Shown here piece by piece: positions 16,511 through 24,413 of a DNA stretch of 64,000 bases (position 1 is its first letter; the number at the start of each line of letters is the position of its first letter). The translations under genes and the position numbers were made by a program. The stretch is taken from contig JAIBAN010000002.1 of the NCBI GenBank assembly GCA_019695185.1, positions 1 through 64,000 on the forward strand, read 5' to 3'. This stretch comes from Blastocatellia bacterium. Its GTDB lineage: Bacteria; Acidobacteriota; Blastocatellia; Chloracidobacteriales; Chloracidobacteriaceae. Under the pieces are notes generated by a model. That model had not been told where the DNA came from. It worked only from the letters and a program-made list of their open reading frames with translations, and did no database searches.

Positions 16511-17614
16511 TCAGAGTGTATCCAAAGCCTGCTCCACATCGTGCAGCAGGTCGTTCACATCCTCGCAGCCGACACTGAAACGAATGAATCCGGGCGGAAT
16601 ATCATCCCCGCCCCAGCGTGCCCGTCGTTCTGCCGTCGTGTGAACACTGCCAAAACTGGTAGCCTGGGTGACCAACTGGCAGGAATTCAAAAAGCGGTCT
16701 GCCCGCACTTCATCCGCCAGCACAAAACTGACCACCGGGCCAAAATACCGCATTTGCCGGGTCGCAATCGGGTGGGCCGGGTCGGAAGGAAGTCCCGGAT
16801 AGCGCAATCCGGTCACTTCCCGGCGGGTAGTCAGAAACCGGGCGATTTCCAGTGCATTCCGGCATTGTCGCTCAAGACGTAATTCAAGCGTTGCCAGCGA
16901 ACGGTGCGCCAGCCAAGCTTCCATCGGACCGGGAACCGCCCCGATTTGGGTACGCCAGGAACGCAGTCTGTCCGCCAGATTCGGGTCACGGGTGGCGACA
17001 TGGCCCAGAATCAGGTCGGAATGCCCCGTCAGCGCCTTGGTATCGGAAGCCATCGAAAAATCAGCCCCCAACGCCAAAGGCTCTTGCCCCAGAACAGTGG
17101 CGGTGGTGTTATCAACCGCCACCAGGATATTTTGTTCATGAGCGACAGCCGCCAACATTGCAATGTCACAGACTTCCAGCCCCGGATTGCTTGGGGTTTC
17201 CAGCCAGAGCAGTTTGGCTCCTTCCAGGCATTGCAACTGGGCATTTCCGGCGGTTGAAGCCTTGCGGACTTCCACCCCCATTTCGGCAAAAAACCCGTCA
17301 GCCAGCAACCGCGAGGTGTAATAACAATCCGAGGGCATCACCAACACATCGCCTGGGCGCAACGATACGCCGAAAACAGCCGCTACGGCAGCCATTCCGG
17401 AGGCAAACGCCACCGCCTGACCGCCTTCCAACTGGTTGAGGGCGGTTTCGTACTGAGTCCAGGTCGGGTTGTGATAACGACCGTAGGTATACGGACTGGT
17501 GGTTGGGTCACCGGCCACATGGTAGGTTCCGGCAAAGGTCACACCGGTGGCAAAAGGCTCACCCTGCCGGGTTGGCGGAATCCCCGCACGGACCACTTTG
17601 GTTCCCATTCGCAT
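16511..17614 (-). CDS. Cystathionine gamma-lyase/synthase-family PLP enzyme
   Basis: This ~367-residue trans-sulfuration enzyme (Cys/Met metabolism PLP family) has the PLP-binding SDTKALTGH with Lys193, YGRYHNPT near the N-terminus, ASGMAAVAAV, LETPSNPGLEV and VDNTTAT. FIRFSVGCEDVNDLLHDVEQAL closes the protein as in MetB/MetC-like enzymes. The reaction may be gamma- or beta-elimination of cystathionine, or gamma-replacement; motifs do not separate these. The ATG at 17614 has GGAG 8 bases upstream; a TTG at 17629 is rejected. It is first in a run with GNAT, DinB and HD genes. Confidence 0.9.
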   Translation of the reverse strand: MRMGTKVVRAGIPPTRQGEPFATGVTFAGTYHVAGDPTTSPYTYGRYHNPTWTQYETALNQLEGGQAVAFASGMAAVAAVFGVSLRPGDVLVMPSDCYYTSRLLADGFFAEMGVEVRKASTAGNAQLQCLEGAKLLWLETPSNPGLEVCDIAMLAAVAHEQNILVAVDNTTATVLGQEPLALGADFSMASDTKALTGHSDLILGHVATRDPNLADRLRSWRTQIGAVPGPMEAWLAHRSLATLELRLERQCRNALEIARFLTTRREVTGLRYPGLPSDPAHPIATRQMRYFGPVVSFVLADEVRADRFLNSCQLVTQATSFGSVHTTAERRARWGGDDIPPGFIRFSVGCEDVNDLLHDVEQALDTL

Positions 17615-17723
17615 GGTTGCAGACTCCAAAAATTTGATCGCAAGAACCGGATAGCTGGCAGAACAAACAGGCCGTAAGATCGCACCTGTTCTGGAATCCT
17701 ATCACTTACGGAGCACAAACCCC

Positions 17724-18188
17724 ATGTCAGCTTTTCAAGTTGTTGCCCTTTCAACCGATTTTGCCAACCGGGTCCGAACTTCCTTGCAGGCACCGCAATA
17801 CAAACATCCCGCCCATGTTGAAACAGCAACCGGATACGGTCCCTGCCGTCATTGCCTGAATACCTTTCAGGAAGGTCGGGAAAATCGGGTTTTGTTTACC
17901 TACAACCCGTTTCAGTCCGGCTTGACGCCCCTGCCCGGTCCGGTCTTTATTCATGAAAAGGATTGCACCCGGTTTGCCGGTCCGGGACTGCCGCCTGATT
18001 TTCAACGGTTGCCGTTGTTGCTTGAAGGCTACAACAACCAGGGTCGCGTGGTAACACTTGAAAAACCGGCCCTCGGAACCGCTGCCGCCTCAATTGCCGA
18101 CCTTCTGGCCAATCAGGAAGTGGCTTTTATTCACATCCGGAACGCCGAAGCCGGATGTTTCATGGCACGGGTTGAACGCGTTTTGTAA
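17724..18188 (+). CDS. DUF1203-family protein
   Basis: This 154-residue protein matches the DUF1203 pattern: GYGPCRHCLNTFQEGRENR, LFTYNPF, PGPVFIHEKDC, and HIRNAEAGCFMARVERV at the end. The family has no established function. The conserved Cys pair suggests metal or redox chemistry (inference). It is divergent from the PLP-lyase gene. The 120-bp gap after it holds a degenerate inverted pair, GGGTTTCGGGTT against AGCCCGAACCCCG. Confidence 0.8.
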   Translation: MSAFQVVALSTDFANRVRTSLQAPQYKHPAHVETATGYGPCRHCLNTFQEGRENRVLFTYNPFQSGLTPLPGPVFIHEKDCTRFAGPGLPPDFQRLPLLLEGYNNQGRVVTLEKPALGTAAASIADLLANQEVAFIHIRNAEAGCFMARVERVL

Positions 18189-18307
18189 GGTATCTGGGAC
18201 TTGCAGGCTCAGGGTTTCGGGTTTCGCATACCGGCAATTTGATGCTGCGCATTGGATTGCAACAAAAATTCAAAGCCCGAACCCCGCAAGGCCCTGTCTT
18301 TCAAAAA

Positions 18308-19135
18308 CTACACCCCGGCTGCGTCCCAATGTCTGATGGTATCTTTAATCAGGTCCGCGACTGAGCGACAGACCTTTTCAAAGTATACTTTCGCCTTTTT
18401 TTCGTCAAAATCCGGATACCCCTGCCCGGCCTGATACAGCCCGATGGAGGCCGGGAAAGGGGTTGCCGACCAGGAGTTCCGCTCCGGATAGGCCACCGCC
18501 ATATCCTTGTTGTAGCGTTTGGGATTAACCAATGTTGGGTCTATGGCTTGAAGAAAGGCCGTTTCATTGTTGCCTGCATGGCCGCCGTCTTCGCCAAAAA
18601 CCTCTTTCGTGATGTTTGACGTGTAACTCCACCAGTTGATGACCAGCGTCCTGACACCCCGGTGCCGGTTTGCCACCTCTCCGGCAACGGCTTGCAAGAC
18701 AGCGGTTTGCCCTCCTCCGTGGCCATTCATGACAATGATGTTTTTGAAACCGTTGGCCACCAGTCCTTCCAAAACCTCTTTGACAAACGGGCGATACGCC
18801 GCTTCGCTGATTTCAAACGCTCCCGGATAGTTGGCCATGCTACCCGTCATGCCAAAGGGCAGCGTCGGAGCCACCATGGCATTCACCTCCACTGCGATTT
18901 TCCGGGCCAGGGCTTCCGGTGCCAGATTATCGGCTCCGTTGGCCGTCACGCCGTGCGGCTCCAGGGTTCCGGTTGACAGAATCACCGTGTTGATTTTGGC
19001 GGGAACCACCTCGCGGAACTCCATCCAGTTGATACGGTTCAGGTCGCGGGTGGAAACAATGTCACTGGTTGTTTGTCCCTGGACAAGCAGCGGAAACAGG
19101 CAAACACAGAGGCTGAGACACAAGGAACGCAACAT
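18308..19135 (-). CDS. Exported creatininase-family amidohydrolase
   Basis: This 275-residue protein has a signal peptide (CLSLCVCLFPLLVQGQ) and the creatininase-family metal-site motifs: TLEPHG near residue 57, ADNLAP with the metal Asp, VMNGHGG near 140, and EDGGHAGNNETAF with His and Glu ligands. The family opens cyclic amides or hydrolyses related substrates with Zn/Mn. The export signal is unusual relative to cytosolic creatininase and suggests periplasmic action. The substrate is unknown. It is divergent from the cupin gene. Confidence 0.88.
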   Translation of the reverse strand: MLRSLCLSLCVCLFPLLVQGQTTSDIVSTRDLNRINWMEFREVVPAKINTVILSTGTLEPHGVTANGADNLAPEALARKIAVEVNAMVAPTLPFGMTGSMANYPGAFEISEAAYRPFVKEVLEGLVANGFKNIIVMNGHGGGQTAVLQAVAGEVANRHRGVRTLVINWWSYTSNITKEVFGEDGGHAGNNETAFLQAIDPTLVNPKRYNKDMAVAYPERNSWSATPFPASIGLYQAGQGYPDFDEKKAKVYFEKVCRSVADLIKDTIRHWDAAGV

Positions 19136-19273
19136 AAAAAGTCCTTTCGGAAATGAAATTGTGAGTGAAGGACTATCTTTCCCAGCACCGCCCCCTGACG
19201 CAAGCGAACATGGGTTGTTGAAATCACAGCCTGTGACATAGAGTGCCGCCGTCCATTCCCAAAGGAGTTTTTT

Positions 19274-19645
19274 ATGCCCGATTCCGTTGCGCCCAAAAAG
19301 ATTGCTGCTGCCCTGGAGGAACTATGGTCCCCTCGCATTGTGGCCGAGGTGGATGATGTGTATGTCAAAGTGGCTAAAGTCCAAGGGTCATTTGACTGGC
19401 ATGCCCACACGGATGAAGACGAACTGTTTCTCATCCTCAAAGGCAAACTGCGGATTGAAATGGAAACAGGAGCGGTTGAGCTGAAGGAAGGCGAATTGTT
19501 CGTGGTTCCGAAAGGCGTCCGGCATCACCCGGTGGCCGAGGAGGAATGTCATATCCTCCTGATAGAGCGGAAATCCACCCTGCATACAGGTGATGTGGTG
19601 ACCGAAAAGACCCGCTCCCTGGCTGAACAGCTTCGCCCTGTCTGA
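19274..19645 (+). CDS. Single-domain cupin
   Basis: This 123-residue protein has a cupin_2 barrel: motif 1 is DWHAHTDEDELFLILKG (two His, Glu) and motif 2 is GELFVVPKGVRHHPVAEEE. The metal ligands are present. Such small cupins are dioxygenases, isomerases or binding proteins; I cannot say which. AAAGGAG precedes the start. It converges with the sensor-like membrane protein gene. Confidence 0.9.
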   Translation: MPDSVAPKKIAAALEELWSPRIVAEVDDVYVKVAKVQGSFDWHAHTDEDELFLILKGKLRIEMETGAVELKEGELFVVPKGVRHHPVAEEECHILLIERKSTLHTGDVVTEKTRSLAEQLRPV

Positions 19646-19671
19646 GCCGGCCAGCGGAACGCCTGAAACTG

Positions 19672-21012
19672 TTAAGCCACCCTGCGTTTCCAAAGAAACA
19701 GCGAAATTGAGAGCGGAAATCCGAATGCCAGCCACAGGATGACAGCATCAATGGCGATTGCCTGATTTGGAAAAAACCGGATGGCCAGGGCGGTTCCCAG
19801 AACGTAAGCCACGACCAGCCAGGCTCCACCAGCAATCAGGCGGGCTTGGGGCAACGAAGCACGAACTGCCCGGACGACAAAATTACCTGCCATTACCACA
19901 TGGACGGCAATCAAGGCCAAAACCCCCAGAAAAGCCTGGGCTCCCCATTGCTCCGCCGGCTGCGGCAGGAAAAAACCAAGCAACAGAAACCCACCCACAG
20001 CAAATGTCAGTCCGCCGGAGAACCACGCCTGCAACCGCAGCCGTGGGAAATCAAATATGACTTGGCAGAGCTGAACCAAAATCAAGGGCAGAATCCAGCC
20101 CGCCATCAGACAACTGACAACCCCTAAAAGTCCGGCATGGGCCAGCCAAATTGAACGGTCCAGCCCGGCGAATCCCACCAGAGCGGCGACCGCCAGGAGC
20201 ATTCCCACTTGGTAAAGTTGTGCCCATTGTCGGTCTTGGCGAAACCAATTCACATGAAGGCAAACCAATAAGCCACAAAGAGTCAGACACATCCAGCGAC
20301 TGACCGTCCGAAGGAAATTTTGCTTCTGGCTTGGAGGGTTGGAAGAGGCAGTCGTTTCCAGTCTCATTCCAAACCCAAAAATTTGCGGCTGAATCGGCGT
20401 TTCCGTATACCACCAAGCCGCACTTTCATGAGCGGAAAAACGGACGGCCAGCACGTGTTCGCCAGCTTTCCGAAATACCAACGGGAGAGGTTTGGGAGCA
20501 AAATCCCCCACTCGTTCAGCAACCGGGCTGGAACTGACGCTTCCGAATTGGGCCAGCAGCCCGCCATCCAAAAAAATCTCCATGGCTCCGCGCTGTTCAA
20601 TTTTGAGAACCAAGGGTTGTTCCACCAGTGAAGCATCCACTGTCAGGCGATTTCGAAACCATCCGATTCCTTGCCATCCGGGAAGGCGTTGTGCCCGTTT
20701 GAACTGGGTCGGGGCATTCAGCCAGCCAGCATCATCCACGTTGACCTGAGCAAATGACGGATTGTCATGGGGCTGATATTTCCATTCCGAACGGGTCAGC
20801 AAACAATGCGAATGCCCCCGGAACCATTCCTCCGACAAGGTTTCGCCTGGAGCAGACTGTCCTCCGGCCATTCCGGTTCCGCCCCAAATACAACCAGCCA
20901 ATAATCCGACTGAAAGAACAGGACTGAGGATTGAGGACTGAAGACTGAGGAAAATCCATTTGCGGTGAAACTGGTTTCGAAAGGGATGATGTACGAAAGG
21001 AATGGTTTTCAC
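19672..21012 (-). CDS. Membrane protein with extracytoplasmic jelly-roll and multi-TM region, no output domain
   Basis: This ~446-residue protein has a leader that ends in a lipobox-like LLAGC. An extracytoplasmic galactose-binding-like or jelly-roll domain follows (GIGWFRNRLTVDA, LKIEQRGAMEIFLDGGLLAQFG, VLAVRFSAHESAAWW), then about seven hydrophobic helices, ending shortly after the last (FPLSISLFLWKRRVA). This is the layout of sensor halves of 7TM-type histidine kinases or cyclases, but no kinase, phosphatase or GGDEF domain follows. The GTG start has GAGGG just upstream. The leader h-region (SLQSSILSPVLS) is translated from a heptamer repeat. It may be an orphan sensor or a truncated gene. 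Confidence 0.75.
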   Translation of the reverse strand: MKTIPFVHHPFRNQFHRKWIFLSLQSSILSPVLSVGLLAGCIWGGTGMAGGQSAPGETLSEEWFRGHSHCLLTRSEWKYQPHDNPSFAQVNVDDAGWLNAPTQFKRAQRLPGWQGIGWFRNRLTVDASLVEQPLVLKIEQRGAMEIFLDGGLLAQFGSVSSSPVAERVGDFAPKPLPLVFRKAGEHVLAVRFSAHESAAWWYTETPIQPQIFGFGMRLETTASSNPPSQKQNFLRTVSRWMCLTLCGLLVCLHVNWFRQDRQWAQLYQVGMLLAVAALVGFAGLDRSIWLAHAGLLGVVSCLMAGWILPLILVQLCQVIFDFPRLRLQAWFSGGLTFAVGGFLLLGFFLPQPAEQWGAQAFLGVLALIAVHVVMAGNFVVRAVRASLPQARLIAGGAWLVVAYVLGTALAIRFFPNQAIAIDAVILWLAFGFPLSISLFLWKRRVA

Positions 21013-21070
21013 TCGGCCCTCAGTCCTCAGTCCTCAGTCCTCAGTCCTGTTCTTCCAGAAGTCCTCAGTC
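20920..21070. repeat. Facing pair of GAGGACT / AGTCCTC heptamer arrays, one inside a coding leader
   Basis: GGACTGA-type units at 20920-20950 face AGTCCTC units at 21017-21048, with a last copy at 21062-21072. The left array encodes part of the leader of the sensor-like membrane protein, and the right array supplies its GAGG ribosome site and abuts the stop of the next gene upstream. The same family recurs at 56825-56853 and 57652-57790. Confidence 0.85.
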
Positions 21071-21071
21071 C

Positions 21072-24000
21072 TTAAAACGTGGTTTGTCCAAATGAAACCG
21101 CCCGCAAGAGGGAAAAATCAGTTGAGGTCAACTGTCCGTTGCCACGGCTGCCATTGCCATTGGCCGGAACCACATCCACCGAAATCTGCTGGCGAGTGGT
21201 CGGAACCGCCTGGAAAAGGAGAAATGCGCGTGCCAGGGCCACGTCGTTGGTCGCAAACTGGCCATCCGCCGTCACATCACCCCAGAGGATAAATTCCGGG
21301 AAGACAGCGCTGGGGTCACCTGGGTTGGGCGCGTTGGCCACCAGATTCTGGGTCGTGGCAAAGCCCCCTTCAGGCCGTAAGATGGTCAAATATCCATTGA
21401 TATTCCCGGTTCCGGTCGAAGAAGACGGAACCACCGCTTGTAAGGTGGTGCTGTTAACCACGGTGACACTGGTCGCCGGGACCAAATTGGCTCCGCCGAA
21501 AAAGACCTGGGTGCCGTTGGAAAAGTTGGAACCGGCGATAGTAATGGTTCTGCCGGTTGTCGAAGCCACAGGATAAAACTGGGTCACCGTCGGGGTCGGC
21601 CCAACCGACAAGGAATTGGCCGTCACCGTGTAGGGGACCTGAGTTACTGTCGGAGGCGCGCCAAACGTCAAATTGGTATTAAACGGTGATTGACTGGAAG
21701 CCGTCACCACGGTTCCTTGCGGCGGAGCACTTGGCAGCAACGGCACTGTAATCTGGCAGAAAACACCAGTGCCAACATTGACCCGTGCGGTGGCTGGAAC
21801 AATTGAAGAAACCAATCGCACCCTGATTCCATTCACTCCGTTCAACCGTTGAACGGTTAAATCTCCAGGAGCATATTGATTGCCCGGAATCATACTGCCC
21901 GCCGCCACGGACAGGGTACCGTTCAAATCCACCAGCGTGGCATCCAGAGGGATGTCCAGGTTGACGCCTCCTGGTGCCGCCTGCGTCGTCGGAACCGTAA
22001 AAATCACGCCAAAAGTAATATTGGTTCCGGCTGCTCCCACAACCTCCGTGAATGTCATTTGGGTCACCAAATCAGGGTCATTGGTAACCGTGAATTCTGG
22101 CAGCCCAACCTGGGTGTCCGTTTGGGTGGAAATGACAAGCGGCCCGGTTTCCCCGCCGGAAGGGACCTCGGAAAGTACCTGACCCGGAGACACATCTACG
22201 TTGCTGGACTCAGTACCATTGAATTGAACACTTGTTGCACCGCCAAATTGTTTTGGGTTGACTCTGCGTGCTGGAGTTCCCAAAAAAGCTGTGATGGAGG
22301 TTCCAGCAGCACCACTGGTTGGGCCAACTGCATTGACCAGGAGCAATTCCCCTGGAATGGCAAAATTTTGTGAACTGGTTGCCGTTCCATTGGGCGTCAC
22401 CACCTGCAACGGTCCGGCAATCATATTGCTGGGAACCGTGACTGTGATTTGAGTTGGTGAACTGACCGTAAACGATGAGGCTTGGCGTCCGTTGAAAAAT
22501 ACCCCGCTGGCACCGGTAAAGTTGCTGCCGGTGATGACGACGTTGGAACCAATGGCCCCCACAGTGGGTGAAATATTGCTGATAATGGGGCTGGCTCCGC
22601 CGCCTTGAGCGTTCACAATCATCCTGGAAAGATCATAGGTTAAATTGAACCGCAATCCATTGTTGGCATTTTGACCGTTCACCGAAGCAAACGTACCGAC
22701 TCGTTCACCGTAGGTCAAAACGGTAAAGTTCTGCCCGCTCACAGGATTAAACCGGCTTTTCAAAATCAGGTTGAGGGTTCCGTTCAGCGTCGCCCGACCA
22801 GTCACCTGCATCCGGTCATGGGAGACTGCGGCAACCAAACCGCCGATTTCAATATTGAGCCGTCCGAAAGCTGTTTGAGTAAACGTGCTGACGGCAATCG
22901 TCGTCGGGCAATCCATCACCCCACTATTGATCAGGGCCCAGTTGAAATTGGAAGTCCCCACCCCTGATGTTTTTCTGAGCGTCCCTAAATTATTGAACGT
23001 TCCAGGCGCACCAAGCGTGGCGTTATTGCGAATGTCAAAGATTCCCCCCTTCAGGTTGGTAAAAACAGGAGAACCGCTGCTGACCAGAATGTCACCGGAA
23101 AAGCCATCCCAGGTGGTTACTCCTGCATTGTTAAACTGGGGCGAACCGCTTAGGGTTTTCGTAACCGAACCGGTGAAAATCAGGTCGGCTCCGGCAGCGA
23201 TATTGATCGTGAGGGAGCTTTGAATACTGCCTGCGGCCCAGGTCATCACCGTACCAACATTGAGCACTCCGCTACCTGAGAGAATTCCTCCCATCAGTGC
23301 CAGTTTTTGGGCGGAGGCGCTTCCTGCTACCGTGACGGTTCCATTGGACCAGGACAATTGCATCACGTTGGTACCATTGTTGAGCGTCAACCCGCCCAGC
23401 GGGTCCAACTGTCCGGTCTGAATGTTGATCACACCGCTATTGACAATGGTCCAGTTGCATGAGGTTGAGGCCGTTCCGCTGGTTTTACGAAGAAGACCGG
23501 CATTATTCAGAATGCAGGTCCCATTCAAGGAGAGATTGTTTTGAATCTCAAAAATCCCGCTCGTCAGGTTATTGAAAACCGGAGCACCAGTGCTCACCCC
23601 CAAAGGAGTGGTTCCTGCAAAAACAAACAGCCCGGAATTATTGAAAGTCACATTGTTGGCAAGGCTCTTGCCTAAGGCCCCACCCACCATCACAGTCCCG
23701 GTGGAGGCAATGTCAAACACCAACCCACCGCCAATTGTGCCAGCGTTCCAGTCCACTCTTCCGCTGACGGCCACAGTTCCGGTTCCAATCACTGAAACAA
23801 TTGAACCAGCCAGCGATAGAACCCCGTTAGAACCAATGGTGCTGGTTCCTGAAAGAGTCAGGGAACCGGATTGAAGTGAAAGTGTCTGCGTTCCAGTGGC
23901 TGCTCCCAAAACCAAACCGCCCAGGGCTTGGGTGGCAACCACGGAGACGGTATACGTCCCCGGCAGATCAATCACAGCAATATCAAGGTTCGTGGGTACT

Positions 24001-24308
24001 TGGTTGGGAGTCCAATTGGTTGCGACGTTAAAGCTTCCGCCGGACGCATTATTCCAGCGAATGGTGGCTCGTGGCTGAACATTCCGTTGGGTCTGAAGCG
24101 GGGCAGCTTGAGTCCTGGACTCTGGAATTTGAGATGGTGCGGTTTCAGAACGAGCCTGGAATTCTTTTTGAGTTGACCAAATGAATGATTCGGCTGAATT
24201 TGGGTTTTCATAGGCGCGGGCGAAACGTGTCCCCATCAAAAGAAATGCCAGAGCACACGCAACAACCGCAAGTATCCACATATATCGGCTGCTGATTATT
24301 GACTGCAT
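21072..24308 (-). CDS. Large exported protein with beta-helical repeats, two IPT/TIG domains and a C-terminal dockerin-like pair
   Basis: This ~1078-residue protein has an N-terminal membrane or signal segment (MWILAVVACALAFLLMGTRFARA). Residues ~80-590 are Gly/Asn/Thr/Ser-rich beta-helix-like repeats (INSGVINIQTGQL, FNNLGTLRKTSG). A first IPT/TIG domain follows (SPTVGAIGSNVVITGSNFTG), a possible cohesin-like segment (~740-880), and a second IPT (TVTQFYPVASTTGRTITIAGSNFSNG). The C-terminus (GDVTADGQFATNDVALARAFLL and GNGSRGNGQLTSTDFSLLRA) resembles two Ca-binding dockerin repeats. AAGGA precedes the ATG at 24308; an upstream start is less likely. A surface adhesin or matrix role is inferred. 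Confidence 0.82.
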   Translation of the reverse strand: MQSIISSRYMWILAVVACALAFLLMGTRFARAYENPNSAESFIWSTQKEFQARSETAPSQIPESRTQAAPLQTQRNVQPRATIRWNNASGGSFNVATNWTPNQVPTNLDIAVIDLPGTYTVSVVATQALGGLVLGAATGTQTLSLQSGSLTLSGTSTIGSNGVLSLAGSIVSVIGTGTVAVSGRVDWNAGTIGGGLVFDIASTGTVMVGGALGKSLANNVTFNNSGLFVFAGTTPLGVSTGAPVFNNLTSGIFEIQNNLSLNGTCILNNAGLLRKTSGTASTSCNWTIVNSGVINIQTGQLDPLGGLTLNNGTNVMQLSWSNGTVTVAGSASAQKLALMGGILSGSGVLNVGTVMTWAAGSIQSSLTINIAAGADLIFTGSVTKTLSGSPQFNNAGVTTWDGFSGDILVSSGSPVFTNLKGGIFDIRNNATLGAPGTFNNLGTLRKTSGVGTSNFNWALINSGVMDCPTTIAVSTFTQTAFGRLNIEIGGLVAAVSHDRMQVTGRATLNGTLNLILKSRFNPVSGQNFTVLTYGERVGTFASVNGQNANNGLRFNLTYDLSRMIVNAQGGGASPIISNISPTVGAIGSNVVITGSNFTGASGVFFNGRQASSFTVSSPTQITVTVPSNMIAGPLQVVTPNGTATSSQNFAIPGELLLVNAVGPTSGAAGTSITAFLGTPARRVNPKQFGGATSVQFNGTESSNVDVSPGQVLSEVPSGGETGPLVISTQTDTQVGLPEFTVTNDPDLVTQMTFTEVVGAAGTNITFGVIFTVPTTQAAPGGVNLDIPLDATLVDLNGTLSVAAGSMIPGNQYAPGDLTVQRLNGVNGIRVRLVSSIVPATARVNVGTGVFCQITVPLLPSAPPQGTVVTASSQSPFNTNLTFGAPPTVTQVPYTVTANSLSVGPTPTVTQFYPVASTTGRTITIAGSNFSNGTQVFFGGANLVPATSVTVVNSTTLQAVVPSSSTGTGNINGYLTILRPEGGFATTQNLVANAPNPGDPSAVFPEFILWGDVTADGQFATNDVALARAFLLFQAVPTTRQQISVDVVPANGNGSRGNGQLTSTDFSLLRAVSFGQTTF

Positions 24309-24366
24309 AGGAATATCCTTTTTGAAATTTGGAAAATAATGTGTATCGGAAGTTAAAGACACGTTT

Positions 24367-24405
24367 CCCCTTCAGAAGACAAACTCTTTCCTGTCCCTGA
24401 AGGGG
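24367..24405 (-). other. Hairpin between the two giant exported-protein genes
   Basis: A 9-bp stem CCCCTTCAG / CTGAAGGGG with a 21-nt loop lies just after the NHL gene stop on the minus strand. It lacks a T-run, so it could be a 3'-end stabiliser or a weak terminator between the NHL gene and the dockerin-like gene. Confidence 0.4.
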
Positions 24406-24413
24406 TATCATGT

